From Cyclobacterium jeungdonense (GTDB lineage: Bacteria; Bacteroidota; Bacteroidia; Cytophagales; Cyclobacteriaceae), in NCBI RefSeq assembly GCF_010994275.1, contig NZ_WMCD01000002.1, forward strand, positions 248,001 through 312,000: DNA of 64,000 nucleotides, written 5' to 3'. The notes below the pieces were generated by a model. That model saw only the letters and a list, made by a program, of their open reading frames with translations. It did not search any database and was not told where the DNA came from. The stretch's first letter is position 1. Each line of letters begins with the position of its first letter. This document shows, piece by piece, positions 27,150 to 35,991 of this stretch. Both the position numbers and the translations under genes were made by a program.

Positions 27150-28072
27150 TTGGAGTGTTGGGATTCTTTAATCCTGGAAGCATCAATAATTAATTCTACC
27201 AAAGCCTCGATTTTTTCTTTTTCCCAGGGCTTGTTGGTATTCCCCACCGGGGGTATAGCTGGCCCGATATCCACGGTATACCTGAATTGTATGGCCTGTC
27301 TGAAAAAGGTCCATATATTGGGCAATACCTCTGCAATCATCTCCTGAAAAACCAGCATAAAGTCTGTTGCAAGCCCAACATTGCCATTTAAAAAGGAATT
27401 GCGAACGAACCGACATTCCGGACCAAATAAATTATAAAAAGAACCAATAGCACCAGAAGTACCACAAAGTGCCGCATGGCACATCAACTCGTCCGCCCCA
27501 CTGAAAAGGGTTAACTTTCCCCGTGAACTATACGAAATAGTACTGATTTCCAGTAGGTTATTAGTGGTCAATTTCATCCCAGCCATATTGGGAAGTTGGA
27601 GTAGTTTATTGACAAAGCCCACCAGCCCATCTGAAAAACCCGTGGATCCTAATTGGTAGGGAAAAAAGGGCAAATCAGTGGATTTGGCAATTTCCTCATA
27701 ATGCTTCAGCGCCATGGCAGAGCTGCCATCAGAAGAACCGTAATAAACCGGAGCAACCGAGGAAATTCCATCTACTTTACAGCTTTCTGCATGTTTCGCC
27801 AGTCTTACCGATTCATTAGTAGTCATGGAACCTACCTGAACAATAATCGGAACCCTTCCGCTGTTGACGGCTGCCGACACCTCTGTGACCCTCTTTCTAT
27901 CGCCTTCACTCAATAAAAAACCCTGGCCTGTGGATCCAAGCAAATATAGCCCGTCCATCCCCTGTGAAATGAGGACTTCCAACCACTTTTCCAACTGACC
28001 TATATCTGGCCTTCCCTCTTCATTCAATGGGGTTAACATCGCAGGCCATACCCCTTTTAGTTTTTCATTCAT
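27146..28072 (-). CDS. DapA/NanA family class I aldolase
   Basis: 308-residue TIM barrel of the dihydrodipicolinate synthase / N-acetylneuraminate lyase superfamily. Key residues are visible: the carboxylate-binding GSTGQGFLLS (usually GSTGE), the catalytic tyrosine in PFFPYQLGS, and the Schiff-base lysine in MAGMKLTTNN. Standard DapA motifs are only partly kept, and the setting is catabolic, so a retro-aldol reaction releasing pyruvate (sialate-, KDG- or KDPG-type) is more likely than lysine synthesis. A second, exported DapA-like gene lies at 50084-51112. Confidence 0.88.
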   Translation of the reverse strand: MNEKLKGVWPAMLTPLNEEGRPDIGQLEKWLEVLISQGMDGLYLLGSTGQGFLLSEGDRKRVTEVSAAVNSGRVPIIVQVGSMTTNESVRLAKHAESCKVDGISSVAPVYYGSSDGSSAMALKHYEEIAKSTDLPFFPYQLGSTGFSDGLVGFVNKLLQLPNMAGMKLTTNNLLEISTISYSSRGKLTLFSGADELMCHAALCGTSGAIGSFYNLFGPECRFVRNSFLNGNVGLATDFMLVFQEMIAEVLPNIWTFFRQAIQFRYTVDIGPAIPPVGNTNKPWEKEKIEALVELIIDASRIKESQHSK

Positions 28073-28099
28073 GTTATTTTGTTATTATTTCGATTTCAA

Positions 28100-29194
28100 T
28101 CATTCCAGTCCAAAATAGTGATCCATTGTTTTTTCATCATCCAGGTATTTTACAGGATTCATTTTTATCAAATTTTCTGTAGAGGGGGGATCTTTGAACC
28201 CATTTCCCGTAACGATGCATACGGACTTATCCCTGGATTTCAACTCCCCTGACCGGACAGCCTTCAACCAGCCTGCCAGAGAAACGGCGCCGGCAGGCTC
28301 CGCGAAAACCCCCTCTTTTTCAGCAAGTAATCGCTGACATTCATACACTTCCTCATCCGTCACCAAGTAACCGTTACCTTTCGTATTTCTACAAGCTTTT
28401 AACGTATCAGTCCCGTCGATTACATTGGCCACCTGCAACCCACTAATTTTTGTAGCGGCATCTGTTACGGGTTGGGCATAATCCAGGCCTAATCTTAAAT
28501 TGCCAGCAATGGTATTATTGCCTTCAGGTTGAACACAATGTATCCTGGGAACTTCAAAACCAGGGTATCTTTGCCTCCAAAGCTGGAAGCCTCTGGCCAC
28601 TGCCAGTGCCAGCCCTCCTCCTCCTGCGGGAACAAATATATTTTCCGCTTCGGGCATGTCCTCTGCTAATTCAAAACTGATGGATTGCACGCCTTTCATT
28701 CCTACCGGGCAATATTTAAATGCACTTACCTGAATCCGGGTATGGTTTTGCTTGGCCAATTCTGCGAGCTTGTCAAACACCCTTTCACTTATTTCACTGC
28801 TAATTCCAAAACCCTTTATCATGAATAACTTTGCCCCATAAGCTCTCATTTGCTTTAGCTTTCCCTCGGGAGCACCCTCCACAATGGCAATTTTACAAGG
28901 CAAACCAGCCGCAGCCGCATAGGCAGCAAGCGCAGCCCCGGTATTCCCACTGGTTGTAGCCAAACAGATTTTACTTTTTTTATCCAGAATTTCGGCAATG
29001 GCAAAAGCCGCAAAGCGATCTTTATAAGATCCGGAGGGATTCGCGGTTTCCAGCTTAAAAAATAAATTGTCCATACCCATTTTCGGACCTATATTTTTAG
29101 ATTGTATTAAGGGTGTGCTACCTTCTCCCAAACTAAATGGAGGGAGCTCCGCTGGCAGATCCATGATATTTTTGTACTTCCAGATTCCTTTCAA
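28100..29194 (-). CDS. PLP fold-type II enzyme, threonine synthase-like
   Basis: 364 residues. The PLP lysine is Lys58 in PSGSYKDRFA, the phosphate-cradling loops are TTSGNTGAAL and PAGGGGLALA. Threonine synthase uses NPTGSFKDR, so this is close, but a catabolic setting with RidA makes an amino-acid dehydratase or ammonia-lyase equally plausible. It overlaps the upstream SDR gene by 4 bp. No signal peptide. Confidence 0.85.
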   Translation of the reverse strand: MKGIWKYKNIMDLPAELPPFSLGEGSTPLIQSKNIGPKMGMDNLFFKLETANPSGSYKDRFAAFAIAEILDKKSKICLATTSGNTGAALAAYAAAAGLPCKIAIVEGAPEGKLKQMRAYGAKLFMIKGFGISSEISERVFDKLAELAKQNHTRIQVSAFKYCPVGMKGVQSISFELAEDMPEAENIFVPAGGGGLALAVARGFQLWRQRYPGFEVPRIHCVQPEGNNTIAGNLRLGLDYAQPVTDAATKISGLQVANVIDGTDTLKACRNTKGNGYLVTDEEVYECQRLLAEKEGVFAEPAGAVSLAGWLKAVRSGELKSRDKSVCIVTGNGFKDPPSTENLIKMNPVKYLDDEKTMDHYFGLE

Positions 29195-30015
29195 AACTCT
29201 TTGGGAAATTGTGAATGTTTGTTTTTATAACTGCTAAAGTTATGTGTGAATCCGCCGTCAATCACCAGGGAGGTTCCTGTTACAAAAGAGGCTTCTTCAG
29301 ATGAAAGCCAAAACACCCCGTTGGCAATTTCCTCTGGGGTGGCACTTCTTTGCAGCGGAGTCAAATTTTCCATATCGCCTACCAGACCCTCACTGATATT
29401 TTCACCTTCACTATCGGTAAAATCCTGACTCATCCTGGTGTGGACATTACCAGGACAAATGGCAATTACCCGGATACCGGAAGGACCATACAAAGCGGCC
29501 ATTTCATAGGTAATACTGAGCAACGCTCCTTTTGAAGCAACATAAGCAGGACTGGTCCCTCCGGCTCTGTCTGCCATGATGCTGCTGATGTGGATAATCA
29601 CACCTTTGGACCCATTTTTTTCCATATTAGCAGCCACTAACTTACTCAAGAATACCGGTGCTGTGAGACAGATTTTAAGCGTTTTCTCCCAATTTTCCAA
29701 GGAAATGGTCCTCAGGGTTTCCAGAGTTCTCCATGCTGCATTATTGACCAGAACATCGATCCTTCCCCATTTGGCAAGGGTATCATCCACCACTTGTTTT
29801 AGGAAGTCATCGTCGGCCAAATCTCCATGAAGTAGGAGATAGTTGTCGGCGTTTTTTATCAGGGCCGCGCTTTCTTCTAATTCATCCTTTTGGTCTGCGA
29901 CCAAAGCAATAAAATCTCCCTTGCAAGCGAATTTTTGCGCTACCGCCCTGCCAATTCCCCGGGAAGCGCCTGTAATGATAATGACTCTAGGCCGAAAACG
30001 ATCCAATTCCTCCAT
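29191..30015 (-). CDS. Short-chain dehydrogenase/reductase
   Basis: 274 residues, classical SDR. NAD(P)-binding GASRGIGRAV near residue 17, NNAAW, the serine region IIHISSIMA, and the catalytic YVASKGAL with Tyr and Lys. The C-terminal SFVTGTSLVIDGG is typical. It probably oxidises a hydroxyl of the sugar or hydroxy acid intermediate. It is separated by 1 bp from the deacylase gene upstream. Confidence 0.92.
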   Translation of the reverse strand: MEELDRFRPRVIIITGASRGIGRAVAQKFACKGDFIALVADQKDELEESAALIKNADNYLLLHGDLADDDFLKQVVDDTLAKWGRIDVLVNNAAWRTLETLRTISLENWEKTLKICLTAPVFLSKLVAANMEKNGSKGVIIHISSIMADRAGGTSPAYVASKGALLSITYEMAALYGPSGIRVIAICPGNVHTRMSQDFTDSEGENISEGLVGDMENLTPLQRSATPEEIANGVFWLSSEEASFVTGTSLVIDGGFTHNFSSYKNKHSQFPKEF

Positions 30016-30016
30016 G

Positions 30017-30919
30017 CTAATCTTTATTTACACTCGATAAAATCCCGGCCAGGGCATCCCCTTTTTTGGCCATAGGCACTGCCCTGATCAAAAAAACTGT
30101 TCCCTCCTGCTGGGCGAAGATGTCGGTTTTTTTCTTTCCGGTAAAGTCCCAGATATGTCCCAAGATTTCTTCTCGCTTAACCTCTTGTCCCAATTTAACC
30201 TCTGGAACAAAGATTCCTTCCTCCGGGGCTGGATACATTTCCTGCAAATGACCACTTCCCGGATGATTGTCTTCGATGATAAGCGCTACTTTGGAAACCC
30301 CTTTTTCTAAAGGCAGCATTCCAAAATAGGCCAATACATTTTTGCACCCGTCTGCTAAATCCGTAATTCCTTCCGGATAAAATCCTCCTCCTCTGTACTC
30401 CGTATAGATGGCCGGAACATTTTCATCTCTGGCCACTGATAAGGTTCTTCCATTCAGTTCCGGACTTGTGCCCCAAATAATGGGTAAATTAAATGCTTCA
30501 GCCATAGCCCGCTGGGTTTCCAGCACTTCCAAATTAGGGTGCAACATATATCCGGATAAAGGTGAGATATCAAATAAATTCCCACCTGTATGCATATCAA
30601 TTAGAAAATCAGTCTTCCTAATCAAATTGCTGATTTCATGGGCCACCTTTTCTGTGATGCTTCCGGATTTGTTTCCGGGACAGGTTCTGGCAAGGTCAAG
30701 GCCATCCTCTCCCAGCCGTGAGGCAGTCAGGTAGGCACTTATATTTACTATGGGCACCAAAGTCAGAGACCCGCAAAGCAAGGTATTCCTCAATTCTTTT
30801 AAAAGTTGTACTACAGCCCTGATTGGTTCATATTCATCACCGTGGACACCGGCAATGATAAGTCCGTCAGGACCGGGTTTTGACCCGCGAATGGTCGTAA
30901 TGGGAAATAGATTCGACAT
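30017..30919 (-). CDS. Succinylglutamate desuccinylase / aspartoacylase family deacylase
   Basis: 300 residues. Zinc ligands lie in IAGVHGDEYEP (His and Glu near residues 25-28) and in DFLIDMHTGG, the typical AstE/AspA arrangement; the C-terminal half is a small beta domain with QEVKREEILGHIWD. Family members hydrolyse N-acyl amino acids or related amides. No signal peptide, so the deacylation would be cytoplasmic. It sits between the SGNH hydrolase and the SDR genes with tiny gaps. Confidence 0.86.
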   Translation of the reverse strand: MSNLFPITTIRGSKPGPDGLIIAGVHGDEYEPIRAVVQLLKELRNTLLCGSLTLVPIVNISAYLTASRLGEDGLDLARTCPGNKSGSITEKVAHEISNLIRKTDFLIDMHTGGNLFDISPLSGYMLHPNLEVLETQRAMAEAFNLPIIWGTSPELNGRTLSVARDENVPAIYTEYRGGGFYPEGITDLADGCKNVLAYFGMLPLEKGVSKVALIIEDNHPGSGHLQEMYPAPEEGIFVPEVKLGQEVKREEILGHIWDFTGKKKTDIFAQQEGTVFLIRAVPMAKKGDALAGILSSVNKD

Positions 30920-30935
30920 ATATTTCTCTTAAATC

Positions 30936-31697
30936 CTAATTTATTATTCGGATGATTTCATTTCCCAATGCCCCGGCTATTAATTGATGGCCTAAATCAT
31001 TGGGGTGTATGCCATCCAATAATAAATCGTCCATTGGTATACCTGCGTTTTTAGGATATTCCATAAATAATTTAAAATTATCCACTAATCCGGTTTGGTA
31101 TTTTCTGGAAAGTGCCCTTACTGTATTTACATACAGTATCAACCTGTCATTTTGATAATCGGGGAATTTATCCCCTAATGGATTGGGCGCCAAAAGGATA
31201 ATCTTAATTCCATTTTCCTGAAATTTTCTTATCATAGAAGTCAGATTCATCTCATAATCCTTTACCGGAATCCGCGATGGACCTTCGGGGTCTTCGCCAT
31301 CAATGTGGGCATCATTCGTCCCAAAGCCTACGATCACCAAGTCGGGATGATGGGCCAATACGTCAGAATTAATTCTGTCCCTACCGTGTTGTATCTTGAA
31401 CAGGGAATGGTCTGAGACACTACCGGTATGACTTCCCGGTACACCAGCGTTGATCACCTCAGCCGTCAACCCGCTTTTAGCCAAAATTTTTGGCAGCCTT
31501 TGTGCATAAACCTGGCGAATGGTTTTCCTTGTTGCTGTAATGGAATTACCAAAAGCCACCACTTTTAATTTCTTTTCCTGCAACAGACCGGTTTCAACTT
31601 TTAAACCTAAATGAATTGCAGAATGGTTATCGAAATGATTTCCGACGACCGTCAGTGGTAATACTTTAAGAAAAAACACTACTATTATAAGATGCAT
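30936..31697 (-). CDS. SGNH/GDSL hydrolase, exported
   Basis: 253 residues from the chosen ATG at 31697. A longer frame to 31781 would overlap the upstream sialidase-like gene by 23 bp; the shorter start gives a hydrophobic leader (LIIVVFFLKVLPLTVVG). Catalytic blocks are VVAFGNSITATRK (the serine in a GNS variant of GDS), NAGVPGSHTG, VGFGTNDAH and the Asp-His pair in DGIHPNDLGH. Expected to remove O-acyl groups from the glycan substrate, though other ester substrates are possible. Confidence 0.84.
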   Translation of the reverse strand: MHLIIVVFFLKVLPLTVVGNHFDNHSAIHLGLKVETGLLQEKKLKVVAFGNSITATRKTIRQVYAQRLPKILAKSGLTAEVINAGVPGSHTGSVSDHSLFKIQHGRDRINSDVLAHHPDLVIVGFGTNDAHIDGEDPEGPSRIPVKDYEMNLTSMIRKFQENGIKIILLAPNPLGDKFPDYQNDRLILYVNTVRALSRKYQTGLVDNFKLFMEYPKNAGIPMDDLLLDGIHPNDLGHQLIAGALGNEIIRIIN

Positions 31698-31758
31698 TAA
31701 TTCATTTAATTTAATGTTTGATGCCAAAATCCCCGATCGAAATAAACCACAACGATGC

Positions 31759-32895
31759 TTAGTCACTATAAATCCAGGCAAGGTCCAATAGCGCTATTTT
31801 AGTGATGGACAGGCCAGTGCCCTGCGCCCTGTTACCGGCACAATAACCCAACAACACCTTGTCCTCATTGACAAACTGGATAGCGGTATAACAATACCAG
31901 CCATCGGGATCATCTTCCAACACTTTTTCGTTTTCCCAGGTTTTTCCATCATTTCTAGAGATGGCTAAATTTAATGGTGTCCGTTTTCCTTTGTACAATC
32001 CCTTTTTCACCCCATTATTATTCCAAACCATCATCAGGTCTCCTGTGGACGGGATCCTAGTAATTGTGGCCGGTGAAAGCGGGGACGGAATATCCGTGGC
32101 TTTTGCAGCCGTCCATTTTTCTCCTGAGTTCTTGGAATAGGCGGCAAATTGGACACCGTCATCAGTACGGATGATCATCATTAATTTCCCGCTTTTTAAG
32201 CTAACCAGACCAGGCTCCTGTAAGGTGACTTTTTTTGGGTTCCTTACCTCTTTCCCCGCCTGCCACGTTGCCCCATTATCATCTGAAAAATAGGTAAACA
32301 AGCGCCCTTTATCGTTGAATTCGTCTCCTTCCAAAGTCTCGTGCAATGCAACAGGCATAATCAGCCGGCCATTGTCCAGCTGTAGTACCCTATTGTTATT
32401 GAGCACAAAATACCCCTTCCTATCTGTAATGCAGGGTTTGGGGGCTGACCAGGTTTCCCCTTCATCTTTAGAAATCCGCATTAGGGGAATACAATCATTT
32501 ATACTGTTTTTCCGGGCGTAAAACAAGGCAATATTTCCATCCTGTAGCCTTAATAAAGAAACAGACATCACATTCATTCCCCCATCATTAGAGACTACTG
32601 TCTCGCTTTCACTCGTCCAGGTTTGACCATCATCTTCTGAATACCTCGCCGCCAAATACGCAGAACCAAAATCATTGGCTGATCGGCCGGTGAAATGGGT
32701 ATAAACAAACATGATCCTACCGTCATTCAAGCGGATGAAATCTCCTTCACTATTTCTGGGGTTGTTTTCGCCCGGATTTAGTTCTAACACCATACGGATA
32801 TCGCTACTTTTAGAAGATTGTGCGTACATACACTCCATGCTTACCAGAAAGTGGCTGCTAACCACTATTAAATAAATTAAGTTGATTTTTTTCAT
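31759..32895 (-). CDS. Sialidase-fold (BNR/Asp-box) secreted protein, paralogue 1
   Basis: 378 residues. A signal peptide ends near YAQSS. Five Asp boxes (SxDxGxTW type) lie at residues 86-93, 142-149, 204-211, 254-261 and 313-320, defining a six-bladed propeller. Candidate active-site residues are Arg47 in NPRNSEG, Glu227 in LQEPG, Arg243 in IIRTDDG, Arg305 and Tyr336 in YCYTAIQF, consistent with a GH33-like Glu/Arg/Tyr site. No lectin domain is present. Strongly similar to the genes at 34811 and 35992. The GH33 reaction is inferred; a related BNR-family lyase or hydrolase cannot be excluded. Confidence 0.82.
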   Translation of the reverse strand: MKKINLIYLIVVSSHFLVSMECMYAQSSKSSDIRMVLELNPGENNPRNSEGDFIRLNDGRIMFVYTHFTGRSANDFGSAYLAARYSEDDGQTWTSESETVVSNDGGMNVMSVSLLRLQDGNIALFYARKNSINDCIPLMRISKDEGETWSAPKPCITDRKGYFVLNNNRVLQLDNGRLIMPVALHETLEGDEFNDKGRLFTYFSDDNGATWQAGKEVRNPKKVTLQEPGLVSLKSGKLMMIIRTDDGVQFAAYSKNSGEKWTAAKATDIPSPLSPATITRIPSTGDLMMVWNNNGVKKGLYKGKRTPLNLAISRNDGKTWENEKVLEDDPDGWYCYTAIQFVNEDKVLLGYCAGNRAQGTGLSITKIALLDLAWIYSD

Positions 32896-33260
32896 GCTTT
32901 ATAATTCCTTCTTCGGGAAATTTCGCATTATTTACTTCAAGCCATTGTCTTAGTAAAGGTTTCATTCTCTTCGTTTTTCCTCTTCTTTTTGCACTTAAAT
33001 CAATTTTTCACCAATACCCTCAAACAACTCGCACAAGGAGGAATTAACAGTCTGGTACTCCTGGGGCTTGTTTGCCACCATTCCATCACTGAATTCAGCC
33101 CGATTTTTATTTAGACCCAATTGCAAGACAGTTTTCCTTTGCTAGCCTTGATTCTGAACAACCTAAAAGTTTATGTAAAGAGAGAAACACAAATAATTCT
33201 CATTCGGTACTCACGATAGGTTTTGTTCCATGCTTACCCATTCCTGAAACTTTTAATCTC
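32896..33260. other. 365-bp gap without an intact gene
   Basis: This is the only real break in the minus-strand array, between the sulfatase and sialidase-like paralogue 1. It has no clear terminator or TAnnTTTG box on the minus strand. A 48-codon stretch open on the minus strand (32998-33141, stop at 32995-32997) has protein-like composition but lacks a start at its head and resembles nothing I recognise; it may be chance or the remnant of a lost gene. Confidence 0.4.
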
Positions 33261-34790
33261 CTACTTTGTATTTAAAACATAATCTCCAAAATAGTCAGGA
33301 TACTCCCAATGAAAGGCTGTATCTTTTTGATAGCTATGATCCGGGTAATACTTGTTTATTGAGTCAACTTCCGCTCTGATCTTATTAAAATTCACCGAAT
33401 CCATAAAGGGATCGCTGGTATTCACCCGCCAATCATTAAGAACAGTCTTTAACCTCTCCAAGTCCTCCTGATGATTGGGATCATCTGCTAAGTTGTTAAA
33501 CTCCCACGGATCATTTTCCAGATCATATAGTTCATAAACCGGTGGATTCTCCCATCTATCATAAACATCTTTAAGTTCAACCGCCAATGAAGCTATTTCT
33601 TCCCTCGAGGTACCAGACAAAACCGTCGGGTAAATATGATCAGTATATACCGGGAAATAGGGATCTGGCTCACCACTAAACAAATTATGAATCAACTTAT
33701 ACCTACTACCCCGAACACTTCTTCTAGGATAAAAATATTTTGCTGTTCCTATCATCCCTCCTGCATAGATATACTCATGTCCAGTCAATTGGCCATCGGC
33801 TATCTTTATCAGTGATCTTCCCGGCAACTCTCGGGATGGCTGAGCTGAAACAGCATCGATGATAGTCGGGAATATGTCGATAACAGATACCATCTGATCC
33901 CCGATCACCTTCCCTCCGCTTAAGCCCTCCGGCCAGGTTAGGATTAAAGGTATCTTTAACCCTGCTTCATAATTGGTGGTTTTACCTCTTGAAAACTGAG
34001 CGCCGTGATCACTGAGATAAATAATTAAGGTGTTTTCTGCTTTACCTGTAGCGTTTATTGAATCTAACAGCATTCCTATGGATTCATCCAATCTATTGAT
34101 CTGACTGAAGTAGTCAGCGGTAAGTCCTCGAAGTCTTTCTGTATCTGCACCGACAAAAGGAAGGGTACCCAGGACATCATCTCCAGTAACTTCAATTGTG
34201 GGTAAACCTTCAACCTTCCTTAATAGAGGGAAGTGGGCATCAGGAAAATTGACCATAAGAAAAAATGGTTGTTCTGCTCCTGATTTGATAAACTCAGAAG
34301 CTTTGATGGCATAATTTTTCATTTTTTCCTTAGCAAAATTCGAACTTTCAATTTCATGAAAAACGAATGGAAATGCAGATTCCGGATTAATGTGTAGTTT
34401 CCCCAAACATCCGGTTCTGTAGCCTCTTTCTTTTAAAAAAGACGGTATGTTCTCAAATGCCTTATACATTTCGAAACCATGGGTTGCCAACCCGATTTGA
34501 CCATTTTGATGAGGGAAAAGCCCGGTCAAAATGGAGCCCCTTGAGGGACTGCAGACAGAATAGGTGGTATAGGCATTGAGAAACATGACTCCATTAGCTG
34601 CCAATGAGTCAATATGTGGAGTTGTTACAATCTGATTACCATAGGATCCCAGGTCCTGTCCATGATCTTCTGAAACAATAAGAATAATATTTGGCTGTGT
34701 GTTCCCAGCATAAGTCTGATCCGAATTACAGCCACATAAACTGACCGAAATTACCATACACAAAAATAAAAACCTATGCCCCATTCCCAT
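33261..34790 (-). CDS. Sulfatase (type I, formylglycine-dependent), lipoprotein
   Basis: 509 residues. A lipoprotein signal ends in VSLCGC (Cys21), then the alkaline-phosphatase-fold core begins with NIILIVSEDHGQDLG (metal-binding acidic pair). The modified residue is Cys80 in SVCSPSRGSILTG, the CxPSR formylglycine motif, followed by LGKLHINPE and the second metal site in YLSDHGAQFSRGKT. The layout resembles N-sulfoglucosamine sulfohydrolases, but the sulfated sugar is not predictable. No maturase gene is visible in the window. Position between SusCD and sialidase-like genes suggests removal of sulfate from the same glycan. Confidence 0.9.
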   Translation of the reverse strand: MGMGHRFLFLCMVISVSLCGCNSDQTYAGNTQPNIILIVSEDHGQDLGSYGNQIVTTPHIDSLAANGVMFLNAYTTYSVCSPSRGSILTGLFPHQNGQIGLATHGFEMYKAFENIPSFLKERGYRTGCLGKLHINPESAFPFVFHEIESSNFAKEKMKNYAIKASEFIKSGAEQPFFLMVNFPDAHFPLLRKVEGLPTIEVTGDDVLGTLPFVGADTERLRGLTADYFSQINRLDESIGMLLDSINATGKAENTLIIYLSDHGAQFSRGKTTNYEAGLKIPLILTWPEGLSGGKVIGDQMVSVIDIFPTIIDAVSAQPSRELPGRSLIKIADGQLTGHEYIYAGGMIGTAKYFYPRRSVRGSRYKLIHNLFSGEPDPYFPVYTDHIYPTVLSGTSREEIASLAVELKDVYDRWENPPVYELYDLENDPWEFNNLADDPNHQEDLERLKTVLNDWRVNTSDPFMDSVNFNKIRAEVDSINKYYPDHSYQKDTAFHWEYPDYFGDYVLNTK

Positions 34791-34810
34791 CTAATGTTAT
34801 ATGATTAAAA

Positions 34811-35986
34811 CTAATTTTCGTAAAACCAATCCTTACTGATTTTACTGACATTAGTAACTGAAAGGCCAGTGCCTGCGGGTCTGTTACCCGCACAATAGCC
34901 CAATAATACCTCGTCGCCGACAAACTCCATAGCGATGTAACAATACCAACCCTCGGGATCATCTTCCAGGGTTTTTGTCATTTTCCATGTTTTTCCCTCG
35001 TCCGTTGAGATCGCTGCATTTAAAGGCGTTCTGAGTTTGGAGATCTCCGGATCGTCAGATAAATTATTATTCCAAACAGCCAGAAGGTCTCCGGTACCTG
35101 GAATTCTTTCAATGGTGGCCGGAGATACGGGAGACACTAACGTGCTTTTTTCCACCGTAGACCAGGTTTCACCCCTATCTTGGGAATAAGAATAGCATTG
35201 GACTCCGGCATTGGACCGGATAAACATCAGGATAGCTCCATCTTCCAACTCAACCAGACCAGGCTCCTGAAGAACAATATCCTCTGGATTGGGGACTTCT
35301 TTACTGCTTTGCCAGTTTTGTCCATTGTCATCTGAATAATAAGAGAAAATATCACCCTTAGCGCTCCATTCCATGTCCGGACCAGCATGTTTGGCCACTG
35401 ACAGTAATAACCTCCCATCTTCCAACTGGATGACACGATCGTTGTTTAAAACAAAATAACCTTGATTATCTGTGATAACAGCCTTCGGTTCGGACCATGT
35501 TTGGGTTTCATCCTCCGAAATTCTCATATAAGGAATACAGTCATCCGTATCGTTTTTCCTAAGGTAAAACATAGCTATATCCCCATTCTGTAAACGAAGT
35601 AGTGAGACCGACATCACGTTCATTCCACCTTCATTGGGAAGCACCTCAACATCTTCTTCTGTCCAGGTTTCTCCCTGATCAGAAGAATACCGACCAGCCA
35701 GATAGGCGGTAGCATGGTCACTGGAAGATTCACCGTAATAATGCGAGTAAACAAAAAGTATTCTGCCGTCTTTCAGTTGAATAAAATCCCCTTCGCTATT
35801 TCTGGGATTATTGTCGCTTGGGTTAAGCACCAAGGTCCTATTAATGCCGTTATCATTTTCTTCCGGGTTACTTTCCATAGCTATCTGATCTCCCTTTTTA
35901 TTATCTCCTCCGCAACCATATGCTACCAGCATTGTCAAAAGAAGTATTCTGAACACTCCATTCAATTTAGTTTTCACCATATCCAT
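34811..35986 (-). CDS. Sialidase-fold (BNR/Asp-box) lipoprotein, paralogue 2
   Basis: 391 residues with a lipobox (LVAYGC, Cys25), so it should be membrane-anchored, unlike its paralogues. It shares NPRNSEGDFIQL, GGMNVMSVSLLRLQ, YFVLNNDRVIQL, LQEPGLVEL and the tyrosine in WYCYIAMEF with paralogue 1, and has Asp boxes such as SSDQGETW, SDDNGQNW, SQDRGETW and STDEGKTW. The start of the sulfatase lies 20 bp downstream; the 35992 gene lies 5 bp upstream. Confidence 0.83.
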   Translation of the reverse strand: MDMVKTKLNGVFRILLLTMLVAYGCGGDNKKGDQIAMESNPEENDNGINRTLVLNPSDNNPRNSEGDFIQLKDGRILFVYSHYYGESSSDHATAYLAGRYSSDQGETWTEEDVEVLPNEGGMNVMSVSLLRLQNGDIAMFYLRKNDTDDCIPYMRISEDETQTWSEPKAVITDNQGYFVLNNDRVIQLEDGRLLLSVAKHAGPDMEWSAKGDIFSYYSDDNGQNWQSSKEVPNPEDIVLQEPGLVELEDGAILMFIRSNAGVQCYSYSQDRGETWSTVEKSTLVSPVSPATIERIPGTGDLLAVWNNNLSDDPEISKLRTPLNAAISTDEGKTWKMTKTLEDDPEGWYCYIAMEFVGDEVLLGYCAGNRPAGTGLSVTNVSKISKDWFYEN

Positions 35987-35991
35987 ATCAT

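Noticed and set aside
31698-31781. Extended N-terminus of the SGNH hydrolase overlapping the sialidase-like gene
   Set aside because: The internal ATG at 31697 gives a hydrophobic leader directly before the mature domain and removes the overlap, so the extension is not used.
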